This document shows, in pieces, positions 48,792 to 62,164 of a stretch of DNA of 64,000 nucleotides; position 1 is the first letter of the stretch; each line of letters starts with the position of its first letter. The stretch spans positions 5,022,001 through 5,086,000 of the forward strand of contig NC_135126.1 in NCBI RefSeq assembly GCF_050908995.1, given 5' to 3'. Source of the stretch: Andrena cerasifolii. Its lineage: Eukaryota > Arthropoda > Insecta > Hymenoptera > Andrenidae. The position numbers and the translations under genes are program-made. Under the pieces are notes generated by a model. The model was not told the origin of the DNA. It saw nothing but the letters and a program-made list of their open reading frames with translations, and searched no databases.

Positions 48792-51700
48792 TTAATAGTT
48801 ACCAGTTACGTTAGGTGAAGGTTCAGAAACAGGTAATGGACTAACCAGACTGTTAGCACTCATTGGCGTTGAATTGGCTTTCAATTTCTGCCTAACTTCT
48901 CTGATCTTCAATTGCAAGCTTGTCTTGTTAGGAAATATATCCGAGTGTCTCGCTTGAAAAGTGGTGGTAGCCTGCGCCGAAGGGAAATAGCCATGTTCTT
49001 GAAACAACTGCATTACGAGATGTCGGCGTTGCTCCAACACCTTCCTATGGCCTCGCTCGTTCTCGCTTCTGCCAATTCCGATCGAGTTCCCGGCACCTCC
49101 ACCGGGAGTCTTTGGTGTTCTGGGAGAACTAGCGTCGACATCTCCCACCAGATCGCTGTTAGCTCTGTACGCGTCAACGTTAAAATCTGGACCAAAGAAT
49201 GTGTTCCCCGTCAACTTCACGCTGGAAGTTGATTTCGGAGTAGCAGATACCGACGTATCTGATTCTATGTCGTCCTCATTCACTATTTAAATCAGAATAT
49301 TTTTATTAAAATGTAAAACGGAAATCTGGCGATATTGCTTATTATACTTATTAAAGTAATTACTTGTAGGCCTATGAGGTCCTTGTACAGATTTCTTCCG
49401 ATAACTTTGCATTTGCATCGATGATTGTAAATTCGACGAATGTAAGCCAGACGCTACCACTGAGCCGTGACCAGACGAACCTGCTGTATTGATTGTGATT
49501 GCACTCGGGCTTTGTATGTCCTCTGGTTTGAATTCCGGTAAGGACGAGAATTTTTCTTGGAAATTCACTTGCTCGAGAACTCTGCAATTATTTATTTCTT
49601 AATACGTGTAAAGTGGACGAACTCTTGAGGAGAAATTTCGAGCAATCTTCCAACTACCTGTCCATTCCATCTTCGACGTTCTTCTTAAAGAAGGACCCTT
49701 TCTTAGTGGATGGCGAGGGCGAAGCATGAGATTCTGAGAAATTCTGCTGCTGCTGTATTTGTTCCGAGGCTTGGGATGTGTTCGTTTGTAAACGATTGTC
49801 GCAATATTGAGACGTCAGAGGCCCATGGTCTCCCGCATTTGACGTGGGAGGCATTGCTGCACAAAATATAAAACACATCGAACCACATTGCGATTTTGTA
49901 TACATCTCCGTTGAAAAAATTACTGCGATATCGTACCCATTGACTGTCTCCTTTGTAACGGTGCTCGACCAAGTTGCGCCGGTGTTGGAGCAAGCATGAA
50001 AGGGCCTTTGCTTGGGCCCATATCGTTATTTTGGGCTTCGTCCATGGAATATGCTTTATTTGTCGAGATTTCAGTACTGCCATGATTACTAAGAGGTGTA
50101 TGAGGAGTGTGCGGAGTAGATGGTTGTTTATGTTTATCGTTTGTAGCGGACAGAAGAATGTTCACGGTATCTTTCCTTTCTTGATCAGGTTTAAGATTAG
50201 TTACTGAAACAAAGACAAGAAACATATTTCTAGCTTTTGTAAAGATGCGGTAAGTGCACATACGGTCTCTTACATAATTGTTCAGAATATTCTTTACTTA
50301 CCATAAAACTGAGCATGATTGGTTCCTACTTGGTTCTCAATCTTCTCTGGCTCCGCAAGACGTGCTATCGGATGACCGATTCCTCGATAAGTCGACGTGG
50401 TGGAAGTCGTCGAAACCGAGTAGGGTTTGCTCACAATAACACTTTGCGTTTCCATTTTATTACCGGGTATTAAACCTTGAGAAGGTATGTTGCGGTTGCC
50501 AGCGTCTACAAGGCATAATATACTATTAAAAGTAAATATAATGAATGATATAAAAATGATAACGAATGTTGAAAAAAAATCGATTTTTTCAACCCGTCTA
50601 ACCGCAATGACCGCTAAACAGGAAGGGAATATGTGTCTAGTAGAGGAATTCTCTGAGTAAACCAGTGTCATCAGCGTAATAAGCATTTATATGCGTATGT
50701 AGAAATATCATTTCTCAACCTTCTCTTAATTACTACTATAAATAATATGAGAACTACGTTGATCATAGCTTGCAGAAACTTACCAGAGATAGGGATGTGA
50801 AAGCCGCAGTACATCCGGGGATGCGGCGGTGTGGGACCAAGATACTGCGATCCCTGCTGCGGTTTGGAAACAGCCACCAAATCGTTATCGAGCAATGTTA
50901 CAGTGAACGATGGTTGATAAGGGACAGCTGAAGTAAGGGGGCGAAGAATAGTGCCTAAAGACTGCAACGGCTGCTGTTATTTAAAACAGAGCCATCATGG
51001 ATTTTCATCCGAACTGTCAGTATCGTTAAATTCGTAAAATAATCATTGAGCTTATTCGCATGTGTTTACGTGTAACCATTCAGAACAGGCGCAAGAGCCT
51101 TGCTCCCTCAATGTAGGCTTCGATATAATTTAAAAAAAAAAAACAGAAACGAGAACTGAATAGCAATGCAGCAAGTAGGCACGTGCGAATAGCACTCGGA
51201 TATTATACTAATCAGCATTATATAGTAACTATTCATACCTTACTCTCAGACAGTTATCCAAAACAACGAACAGTTTTTAGAACAGTAAAAATTGAGGAAC
51301 TTTACAAAAAATTCAATCTTGACAGTTGTGACATATACCAATTACATTCCTAATAATCTCTCACTGAAACGATGAATACAGAATTGGTAAAGTATGCCTG
51401 AATTCGAAAGGGACATTTTCAAGAAGGATTCCAAGCGAACGGAATACGTTAGATGTTCTTTAAACGCGTCGCCCAATGCCGTATGCTTTCACACATCGTC
51501 TGGGTCATTGTAGGTATGCATGTTACTATGATATATCGCCGGTCATTTATATCTTTAACACTTACAGAATGCAACACCGGAGCAGCGGTAAATTTAGGCA
51601 TGGTCCTTCCATTCTCATGGATGCTTGCTACCAGATTGCTCATGCTGTATTGAGTACTGTACTGCTGTTCGTTTTTTACCGGCTCTGGTTTAATAACTTT

Positions 51701-54700
51701 CGGAGATATTGGCATGGTTATGAATGCTCCGCCGGTGGGTTGGAAGCCTGACACTCCAGTAGGGTTGACGGGGCTGTGATAAGGATACGTGCTTGACAAA
51801 ACGGACACGGTCCCCCCTTTATCCATCGAGGCGTGATGATACTTGGTCGTGGTCTCTATACCTGTTGAAGGTATTCGTGCTAGACAAACGGAGAAATAGA
51901 CGTTTACCATAGTATACTACGCCGCTAATCATCATAATCTCCGAACGGTCGCCAAGACGTACCTTTTATAGGTTTAGGCCTGCAGGTAATTTCTTGCTTA
52001 ACGTTTATCGCCTCTCTCTTTTGGCCACTCATAGGCGAGAATCGCGACTGCGCGTAACATTTCTTCTCGGCGTCATCGTCTTGCACGTCGTTATCGCTGT
52101 CCGTTAATTTGTCCTTACATTTCAAATCTATTTCAGGCTGTGGATCTTCACAGATCACCATCTGATCTTCGTCCGACGCATTGCCGTCCTCCTCCTGCTT
52201 TAAATCAGACTCGGTGTTCTCGACCGGCATAGACATTTCCATTATCCGATGTGCGTGCGACTGATTAATCACCTGAATAAGAACGGCACCGTAATGAAAC
52301 GCGTCGCAATTAAAGCCCCCGCGTTGCTAGTGATTGGAATCAACGTTACCTCGATCGTGGGAGCCTCGTTATAGACCGTAGTAACGGGAATAGTGATTTC
52401 GTCGGTGGCCCTTGGCGTTAATGGTATATCGTCTGTCGGTGGTCCCATATCTGTCTCCTCCCCTGTACTGTTCAATTTCCCTCGAGATTCACTGCCTTTA
52501 AAGCTCGTCGTGGACGATTTCCGCCTATCTTTGTTACACCACTTCCAATCTGGATGAGCCTTGAAATGCGCTTCCTTCACCTCTGACGCAAGCTCATGAT
52601 ATTTCTGCTTCTCTTCTGGACCTAAGGCATACCACCACTCTCCCAATATTTTCGACACAGTACGATTATCCTGATTCGGATGTCTCTGGTGCACCACTGC
52701 GCGATGTCGTTTCGAGAAAATCATAAATGCGTTCATCGGTCGGCGTATTCTATCCTTCGTCTGCGAAATTATATCATGGAATCAAATTCTCAACAGTCAT
52801 TTCGATACATTATGGTTAGGGCCAAATTAAGGAAGATTACTGTTACTTATGTGGATGGTTTGGTGTTACTTTAGTCACTGTAGTAATCCCAACTTACTTT
52901 AAGTGGACTCTGCGGCTCTTTGGAATGCAATGCGCTAAGGGATTGGCTGCGTCTTTTGTTGGCGTTAGCTTCGATTTCCGCGGGCGTCGTCGGTTCCGCT
53001 TCAAAGACATCGTCATCTTCCTCTTCAGCAGGAGTAATAGGATCTGGACCTGGACCGGGCCCGTTTTCACCGGGTGTGCTCATGCTAATTGGAATCGGCG
53101 GCGCGCTCAATGGTGGACTCAGCGCGGATGGCGGAGGACTTACTTCGGTCTGCTCCAGCACTGTCGTCTGCCAGGAAAAAGCTGTAATGAAATTCGTTAG
53201 TTAGTTGTGATGATTGCGGTTAGTAATAATATGGCGATAGCAGGCAACACGATAACATTATCATAATCTATGAAACTAAGTTCGCTGCTATGTCCATATA
53301 GAAGTGTGTTAGTGCGTGTGACAGAAACTGCTTTATGAATGAAATTGGCGAAGCAATAAATATCGCAAAATTAAGCTTTACGTAACTTAAAATGTAATGT
53401 AAATTATAAATAAATTGCTCATTCACCAATAAGTCACAACGGAGTAAAAATCAGTGGAATCACCCTTCCCCAACATTAAAGTAACATTAAATATTGAATA
53501 TGATTTGTATTTTGATTAGAGTATGATGATATGAAATACGTAGTTGAAATATGAGTAACAAATTGATTAATTTCGTTTGTTGTAAAATAAGCAATGATGC
53601 ATTCTGTACTTCTAACGAGTACATATTTCACTTAAAAGAAATTGAATAAAATAGTTTTATGGAACTATAAAAATGCAATACTAACAAAATGTACATTATT
53701 TGTATTATTATAACAAACATACCAATGAACTACATTATTGTTACATCAAATACGAACGAAGCTTCTGTATTATGTCTGAAATATGTGCAAATTACTAATA
53801 CATTCTTTTTTATTTGGAGCATATAAATTAGGAAAATATACTAAATGCTGATACTGTACATTTAATGTTTTTTTGCTGGTATATGATCAGTTTACAGTGG
53901 GTGGCCAAATTATTATACTCAAACAAAAAGGTTTGAGATTTTGTAAGTTTAAGCGGTGGAATGGCTATATCTCTGCGAAAAATGGTCGTAAAAAATATTT
54001 AAAAAACGCATTTTAACGCTTGAAGCTTCTAAGTAGTTATTTAATCAAGGACTCCATTTTTTTCACCCATTGTGATACTGTTTTATCAACATGAAGCGCA
54101 GTAAACGAAGTTTCAGAAATTTTTGCCTAGTTTGAACGTATGCATGGGTCAAAAAAAATTTTCTCCGGTAAATCCAATAAAGTGCTCTTATAGAGCAAAC
54201 ATTTTTCTTTAATTTCGTTTTTTTGGGGTTTTGTTGTATGATTTTTATTGACCGAGTTATTCGCGATCAACGCAAAAAGGGTACTTTTCACTTTGAACAC
54301 CTACAGCTTGCGAACTCATGATTGTAGACAAATTTTCATAAGTGTTTTGGAAAGCTAAGAAAGTTTCATTTCAGAACCTTTAGTTGCTAATTTAAGTTTT
54401 TTTTTTTAAATCGTGTTAAATCCATTTTAACATGATCCCAAAAGTTTACGAAAATATTTTTAGTATAATGATTTGGCCACCCTCTGTAGTTTTAATATGA
54501 AAATTCATGTACATTTGTTCAATTAATGCAATTAGAAGTTATTCACTCAACGGATATAAAGCGCCATCGTATGTAATTGTGTGTACCATCGGTGACATAC
54601 TTTACAACAAACATGAGAACAATCATACACTTTGTTTGGCAGTGAGGACTCAAACCTTTTTTCCAGTTGCGCACTGCATTATTCAGTAATGATGGGGGAT

Positions 54701-57700
54701 GGGGCTGGTATACAGGAGGAACATCATGGCTGCCATCTGTGAAAGCCTTACCGTTTAGTCAAATTCACTGGTATTACGGCGATATTAATGCAAAATGGCG
54801 AGATTAAATTGATATTAAAATAAGAGGAAGATACATTAATCCATCACGCAAAATAAACTCGTGCAAGGTACTAACAATTTTTCCACTGACATCTAACGCC
54901 AAACTACACTGTAAGGCGTAGGAGTTGGAGTTGAACAATAATTCTGAACGTAGCAATACTTGCACACGAAAATATTTCACGCAAAGTTACCGCGTATAAA
55001 TTAATGGACAAATTTTTAGTTGCACAAGAATAAAAGAGCGATGTAACGATAAAAATATAGTTCGCACATGGTTGACTGGCAATGAGATACACGTTCTCAA
55101 CTTACACAGAACTCCATTGTTTTTTGAATTTTCTTCTCTGGATGGTTGTGTTTTCGGGATCTGTATCACATGTCCAGGTTGAACAATTACATGTTGGAAG
55201 ACACTTGTTGGAGTAGGTGGGTTCGAAGCTTCTGTAGCGGTTGTCATCACAACGCTCGTAGGTGGTGGTTGAGTTCTCTGCATATCCATATGTGCGGACG
55301 CATGTGTAGCCACTTTACTTGCCTATTAACAAGAACGTGTTATTCACCTTATTTTTATGTATGTTATCTAACATAACCAGGCCCATAGAATTACACAGAG
55401 ACTGTTAACTCGTTGCGCGAGATTAACCCGCCGTAGACGCTCTGGGTCGTTTATGTCCGTGCGAGTTGCCTCTTTTCTTAAACTTCCTTCCGAATTTTTA
55501 TTCTTCCTAATTAATCCTTTAAACATTTGACTCAAAGAAAAATCGTATATCAAACTAGACTCTTGAATAAGTATCCCATAATTTTTTCAGACTTGTTGAA
55601 AGTCAGAAACAGTTAAAAAAAAAACAGCCATGGACATAAACGACCCAGTGTGCCCACGGAAGGTGTGCAAATAAGTGTGCCCACGGCAGGTTAAGGCTGC
55701 TTACTTGTTGCAGAACGGACAATTTATCGATATGGACGGATGAAACAGCAGGTGACTGTGGAGGCTGGCATTGCGTTTGGTGCAATGATGCTGGAAGCTG
55801 ACCCAAGTGATTCAACAATCCCGGTCTGTACTTGTCGTCCTGATTCGTTATATGGCCTGCTGCAGACACGTCCATACTATTCTTTATCACAAGATACTTT
55901 TTATCGTGCTGATGCTGCATCACGTAGATCGGCTGGCTCTGAGTCTGTGGCTGTGCATAATCGACCGGTTGCTCCAGGGGCTTATGGAGGAGAGTCAAGT
56001 TCTGGGGCGTTGACGTGGACAGTGGCATGTGAGGCGAGTGGGAGCGTTTCAGTATTTGCGGGCTTTGCTCCGAGATTTCGGAGTGACTTGGAAAACCATT
56101 GTTCGTGGTGAGTGCGTGCTGGAGGATTATGCCTTGCTGCTGTTGAGCCATGGTCGTCACGACCGACGGATGCCGCGGCGGCGGGCTTTGCTCCGACCAC
56201 GGTAAATTTAAATTAGGTCCGGGTATACCGCGACTCACGGGAGAGATTCTTATCACGCTCGTTCCTATACTAGCGGGGACAGGGGCTGTTGGCGTCGGTC
56301 GGCTCGATCTAACCACCCGGTTCGGTTCAGGCTTTATCACCTGTTGCTGATACTGAGTAAGAAAAGTGGACTGAGTGGGTGAATGCTTCCATTTCGCGCC
56401 AGGCGATATCAATGGAGCTGCGTGATGAGCGGGACTCGAAATAGGCATAAACACGTTGTTTTGGTTGAGACCCAATGGCGGTACCGGGGATTGATTGATA
56501 CAAGGAGATATGGAAGATTGTCCTGTCGGGGACGAGAAGGCTGGCGTTGCTGATCGAGAGCTTCCCAAGGACACTGCAATAAAAATAAACATATAATGGC
56601 TATCGAATGGTAAGAAAATATTCTTTCGCGCGAGACATTATGAAACAGGAAACCCACCGAGCATGTTAGCAGCTTCGGTCTCGTCTTGGTCAAATCGACC
56701 AGCAATTCTTCTGTCTCCATAATTTGGAGAAGTGTCGGAGTCTCTTGATGTTTCCTCGCCATCAATTTTACCACTGCGGGAACAAACGTTATTGTATACG
56801 CTTTATTAATAATATCTCGAAGGTGGCGCAAGCTTTCTTACCCAGGGAAGGTACTCGTCGGACCTCTAAGCCCAGATCCTTTCAAACTAAGATGACGAGA
56901 ACAATATCCTTTGCGTTGACTTTCTTTGGAACAGCTCTCTTTGCTACAGAGCCGACGCCACTGTTTACCATTAAACTTTTTCCTAACTCCGTTTGGTGCA
57001 GCCACTACGTCACCTTTTTTATATCTATGTGGCGTTGCTGCCTGAGATCTGTTCAACGTTCGGTAAAAAAAATTTCTGCTGTTTTAGTACTCCTTTTACA
57101 TGTATATCTATTTAAGGTGTTACATGTTAATCGATACTTGTAATAGCAGCGTTACCTGGGTGTGGCTGCTTGAGAGCGAGGAGTTATACTGCGTTCAACT
57201 AGACTACTGGTACTTCCCCGACTTTGCATGCTGCTCCTTTTACTGCTCCCTGACAATTTTGCATCTGTCAGTTGAATATATCTGAATTACTATACTATTG
57301 CTTTTACTAATACGTATTCAACGCCCACACATCAAGCTACCGACCACTTTGAATAACAGAAATCTAATAATTTTAATACAATAGTAATTAGAACACGTAC
57401 GCTTTTACTCGGAGCATTAAGCTACTCATTCACTAGAAATACTTGTGCACGATATGATTCCGTCTAACCTGTATCCGAAGGGAATGTAATATCTTCCGTA
57501 TCTAAGTCATCTTCGCTTTCTAAATCATCGTACGGTCGGCTTCCATTGCTTAATGCTGTGCTGGCAGAGTGTGCAGAGGTGCTCAAAGTCATGAGAGGAC
57601 TAGTAGCAGTCGTTCTGTAATAACCACCTGTGTCGCTATGAGTTGATATATGAGATGTGTGATGAGGAGTATGATGGAGTTGCAAAATTGGCACTGCAGT

Positions 57701-60293
57701 TGGAGCTTCCGAAGAGTTTCGATAGCCATGTTCTGCAATTAAAAAGTCCGCTGATCGAGCTTAATAAGAGAGGGACGCATCAGCGAGACGGATCAATTGT
57801 TGTTACTGTATAGAGAGGGCATTACCAATTCCTTCGACCCTCGCAGAATCACAGTCTTCCAGTCCCTCTTCCAGTTCGTCCCACCATGGTGGCTGCACCA
57901 GTCGCAGGTCCGCGCGTTTCACAACGTAACTGTCGCTCTGGTCGTCTTCCCTCGGTATCTTGACAACAAAACGCTTAGGCTTCGTAAGAATCTTGCACAC
58001 CGTCCCTTTTACAAACACTTTAGCCGAGTCAATGTGATTGTTTGTCGTCGGACACCTGATGCAGACTTTCGCGTCTAAAGTCACCTGCCCCACGGACGGG
58101 CTAGCGTCGCCTATCACATCGTACCTCCCCGTACCCAAAACGTCAGTGTAACGCACTAGCTTTCTCTCCCCGTCGAACTCTATGTAAATCTCTCCTTGAA
58201 CAACGTTACGAATAACACCCGGATAATAATATGAATCCCTTAAAGCTAACACTCTGTGGTCGCACCACTCACTGAGATCAATAGCAACAGTAGCAGGCCG
58301 AGGGCGGGAACGTAAAGGTTCTTCTCGAAGAGAGTAATCCACTGCTGTACTTTGAGGCGGCAGAACTACCACCGAATGTGCCGAGGATATCTGGAAAAAT
58401 ATTTCGCTACGATTAGTGTGCTCTGTCCAGCTTCTAGGAGACATATTCATTTAAATGGCGAGCTTCATCTTAGGATCGTTGGAAAATTCCAATTAACTAT
58501 ACAAGAATGATTGTCCTGCTCTGTTATTTTGTCGAGGAATTCGGAACATCAGTAAGGTCGATGGAACGATCGACTATAAGCTCTATAGAAAGTTATACTT
58601 TTACATGTAATTAGCCCTCGGACTGCGGACGGTTTGGTAGACCGCGCAGAAATCGGTGCCTGGGTCCGTGCTAACTGTTCTATTCTACTACACTTTTGAC
58701 TATATCACAAGTCAAACGATATTTCTTTTTGTTCGAGCAATTCCTTTTTCAGATTTCTAAGCTTCTCTCTATTACTATTTTCTACGCCCAGCAGCGTTAC
58801 ACTAGGGTCCAAACAGACTCAGGCACTGCCAATCGAGGGGTAGGTAAATTCTTTTCAGTAATCCCTGCTGCGAATACTTTGTACGCACCAAAAGTGGTGG
58901 TCGAAAGAAAGTTTAAACTATGAACAGTAACATAAGTATCTCTGATGGGCGGGCAAACGAGTATGTTAAATGAATCCAATGTAACAGGGTTTCATACAGC
59001 TCTCAATTATCCATCACAATACGTATACTGCCCTCTTTAGTTAAAATGTCCTATCTAACATTTTGAAACAACCGAGAAAATTCAAGTTTTATCATTTACT
59101 TTGTACCGTCCTTATTTTCCTTCGTTCAAATTAAAACATACTGTCATTATTTCGTAACAGCCTAATATAATTTTTTGTAATAAGCGTACCGGCAGGTGAT
59201 GTATTATTAACGTACCAATTAATTAATTGTTTTAGATAGGCTATTATAACCATTTAGAAGGAAGTTAGGTTAACTACATTATATTGCTTATAAATCTTTA
59301 CGAAGCACGTAGAGCTTTCTAACTTTACTTAAAAGGTAAAAGACTTGTGGAACTTCAAATATTTCAACATATCTCAAAAAATGAAAAAATGGGACAGTTT
59401 AACTAAGAATGAAAAGATAGGACAGTTTAACTAAGGAGGGCAGTATATTAAACACATAGCGCAGTTTCAAGTTGATGTTAAGAAAGTAGCAAAAATAAAG
59501 CAAGTCGAAAAAGTAGTAATTCTTCTGTCCGCTACTGTATGTTATATACTTTCACGACCAAAGCTTAACAGCTGATCTTACATAGCGCTTTAAATATCCC
59601 AAGCGTCTTCCTGCAAAGCTAATAACTCTGACTTATACTCGTTCGCCAATTCGAAAGAATTATACCTTAAAATTTACGTCCCACATGCTCATGGGTTTCC
59701 CAGAATAGACCAGTGATAGCGACGCGATACGTAAAGCCTGGTGTAAGTCCGTGATGCATGTAAAAGTACGAGTTTTAAACTTTCTTTTCACCACCGTTGT
59801 ATCGATTAACATTGAGATTCCTCGCGGCAGTCCACCAGTGACAAACGTACTTGATAACAATCGGATTCCTGCTGCTGCGGCGACTGCCGAGTCGCTAGGG
59901 TTGACTGCTGCACTAAACCAGATTGACCGAGTGGCATGCTCGGGGCCCGTATGTTCACCATGTTATTTATATTGCTTGTTACATTGCTGATTTTGTCCAT
60001 CTCCTCCAGCTCCGATGGATCAAATTTTCGCTTCTTTGGAAGTTTCTTAGCGCTGATCGTTGGATCGGACGGATCCCGCTGCGGAGGCGCCGGAGGCGGG
60101 GGTGGCTGTTCCGGAATAGATTTTTCTTCGATCGATCTGCCGCCACCACCCCCGCCCACCCCATATTGTCCGCCGCCGAGGGGGTCCCGTTTCTCGTGCA
60201 TATCTGAATGAGCAGTCAGCATTTTGGCCACCTCGCGCTGCTCTGTGAAACAGTAAACCGTGCCCATTAGAATAACTTCGTTCCCATCGCAAT
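48792..60293 (-). CDS. cic: Capicua, long isoform (HMG-box transcriptional repressor)
   Basis: Exons, minus strand: 60293-59851, 58390-57826, 57732-57469, 57249-57156, 57048-56842, 56773-56658, 56573-55705, 55322-55106, 53181-52898, 52760-52350, 52272-51963, 51879-51566, 50973-50784, 50505-50302, 50203-49937, 49856-49658, 49581-49364, 49282-48792. Phases agree throughout; counted from the first in-frame Met (60267) the product has about 1878 residues. Landmarks: the long-isoform N-terminal domain (IDLSEWCDHRVLALRD), a second conserved block (GVRKKFNGKQWRRLCS), the HMG box (RPMNAFMIFSKRHR to WKWCNKDRRKSS), the DQMVICEDPQPEIDLKCKD block, and the C-terminal C1 motif (QRRHLVMQLFQEHGYFPSAQ to LQLKIREVRQKL), which acts with the HMG box in DNA binding. 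CIC represses receptor-tyrosine-kinase target genes until ERK phosphorylates it. Upstream coding or leader exons may lie further right. Confidence 0.95.
53893..54488. mobile_element. TA-flanked Tc1/mariner-like element in capicua intron
   Basis: TA then CAGTGGGTGGCCAAATTATT at the left and AATGATTTGGCCACCCTCTG then TA at the right. The CAGTGG-type end is typical of Tc1/mariner. The 596-bp interior has no intact transposase frame, so it is a non-autonomous or decayed copy. Confidence 0.85.
54656..54736 (-). other. Possible optional capicua exon (81 bp)
   Basis: Lies in the intron between capicua exons 55322-55106 and 53181-52898. It has a good acceptor (CTTTCACAG), no stop in the required frame (YGSHDVPPVYQPHP and on to NWKK), and an 81-bp length that keeps phase whether included or skipped. 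The donor (GTTTGAG) is weak. It may be a cassette exon or chance. Confidence 0.35.
58391..59850. repeat. Capicua first intron with two copies of a dispersed repeat
   Basis: The segments at about 58890-58935 and 59640-59800 are diverged copies of the repeat also found at 5725-5860 in KIF3A; all share GTTTAAACTTTC on one strand. At 58450 an ATG opens a frame (MNMSPRSWTEH) that runs without a stop into exon 58390-57826, so an alternative promoter could start a shorter protein inside this intron. The remainder is AT-rich, with nothing else recognised. Confidence 0.5.
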
Positions 60294-61441
60294 CTGGCAA
60301 TAATTTATTTACTTATCTACTCATAAACGGAAAAAGTCCCATTAGTAAGTAGTGGGATAATTAAAGAGTCCTTGTCGAAAACACTGCAAGTGCCCAAAAA
60401 TCCAATTCTATTTTACAGCATTACTTTACCGCCCCAAACACTAAAACAAAAGTTTCCGGAAATTATTTGCAGCGTGCTGAATTTTTTTTATACACTCGAA
60501 AGTGACGTGACGTATAAGTCACACTGGGCGCTAAAGGATTAATATTTTGGCACTAACGGTGTTCTAAGGACCCTTGAATTCACGAAATTCATTAACTTTG
60601 AAATGCAAACTTTTCGACTGCTCGTAAGCGGCGGCATTGATCTTAATGATCGAAGGAGTGCAACAATTGCGGCCGTCTTGGATAGCAATGGTAATTTAAA
60701 GGTGTTGCGATTCGATCGGCTCGCAGTTCCCATCCGCGGGAGAGCAAGAAAGGGGTGGGAGGATGCAAGAGCTCTCATGCATTTTAGAATGTGTGGAAGT
60801 GCGAAGCAAGCACTGGATGGGTGAATGAACTTTTCGTACGTCGAGTGTGAATGATAAGCGATTAGGATAGGGATCGGGGGACTGTTTGGGGCGTGAGGAT
60901 CGTCTCTTCCAGTGAAATCCACGGCTGGATGGATTCCAGGAATTCGCGTGAAGCTTCGAGCGCTACGATACGCGCAGAATGAGTGTGTAACAAGTGTATC
61001 CTGTGATTTAAGACTGCAGTGTGATTATATACATGCGACCCATTTGGCTGACCTGGCGAATTGGGCCAGTGGCACGTGAAATCAAATTGATTTAATTTGT
61101 ACAGATCAATAATTAACTAATTGAAATATTTTATATTTTCACAGGCTGACGTGCCCAAGCACCTTTCATTTCACATTTCTCATAAGTTAATCCATGTGGT
61201 TATTTAAAACATTTATAAAGAATCAATAGAAAACGATAAAATTAAGTCGAAAACAAAGGACGTACAGTGGCGTCGATAACTTCCGAAAAACAATAGTTTT
61301 TTAACTGAAACTTTTTTTTTAAGTAGTTCATAATACTATGTAAAGATAGTAAAAAAATGGGAAATCTTCATCAAGCCGTTGACTTGTAAAAAAATCCACA
61401 AAATGTACACATTTTCCGAGGGTTCAAACGGGTATACCTCG
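60294..61441. other. Region upstream of the capicua exon 60293-59851
   Basis: No supported exon. Position 60294 is directly preceded (on the minus strand) by a TTGCCAG acceptor, so this should be intron, unless transcription starts close by. The open frames of 73 and 127 codons at 60539-60922 overlap on opposite strands and match nothing known. Confidence 0.45.
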
Positions 61442-62164
61442 TTAAGGGGTTACCTACCGTCAGGAGGTAGAAAAAGAATCGATTTTTTGGGAATTTATTT
61501 CAGAAAGCACATGCATATTTTTATGCAATGGTTTTTGTATTCAGATGAGGGACACTTTAACAGGTTATTATATTATGTTTTGGTGTAAAAGTATTTATTT
61601 ATTGCACAATTACAACTGATTTGCCGAAGTAGTTTTTCGACTGCGATGACCACGATTTCTCAAAAAACCGTTTCACCATTCTTTCTGAGACATTGTAGGT
61701 TTCTTCTAGACATACAAATCTAGTCTTTAACCGAAGCATTTGTTTTTCCAATGCATAGTTTTTATTTTATGGATGAAAAATGAGTGTTTTTTTTTCTACG
61801 AAAATCGATCGTTTCACTTTACCATCCGCCGTTTTGTCCCGGTTTAATATTTTATAAAACGGAACCATTAAAGACTAGACAAACTATTGCACTAATTAAA
61901 TCCTCTTCGTTTTTTTATTTCAGATAACCCAGTTCCGAATAATGTTGCTCACCGCGAAACGTAATTCTAAAAACAGCTTCCGGGAAATCAGTTGTAATTT
62001 TGCAATGAGTGAATACTTTTATACCAAAACATAATATAATAACCTGTTAAAGTGTCCCTCATCTAAATACAAAGACCTTTGCATAGAAATATGCATCCAC
62101 TTTCTGAAATAAATTCTCAAAGAATCGTTCTTTTTCTAACTCCTGACTGCGGGTAACCGCTTAA
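61442..62164. mobile_element. TTAA-flanked foldback element upstream of capicua
   Basis: TTAA at 61442-61445 and 62161-62164 encloses about 720 bp. The left end, GGGGTTACCTACCGTCAGGA, mirrors the right end, TCCTGACTGCGGGTAACCGC. Long inverted arms follow: GAGGGACACTTTAACAGGTT near 61547 against AACCTGTTAAAGTGTCCCTC near 62042. Non-coding centre. Same TTAA-GGGG end rule as the large element and the palindrome at 8270. Confidence 0.87.
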
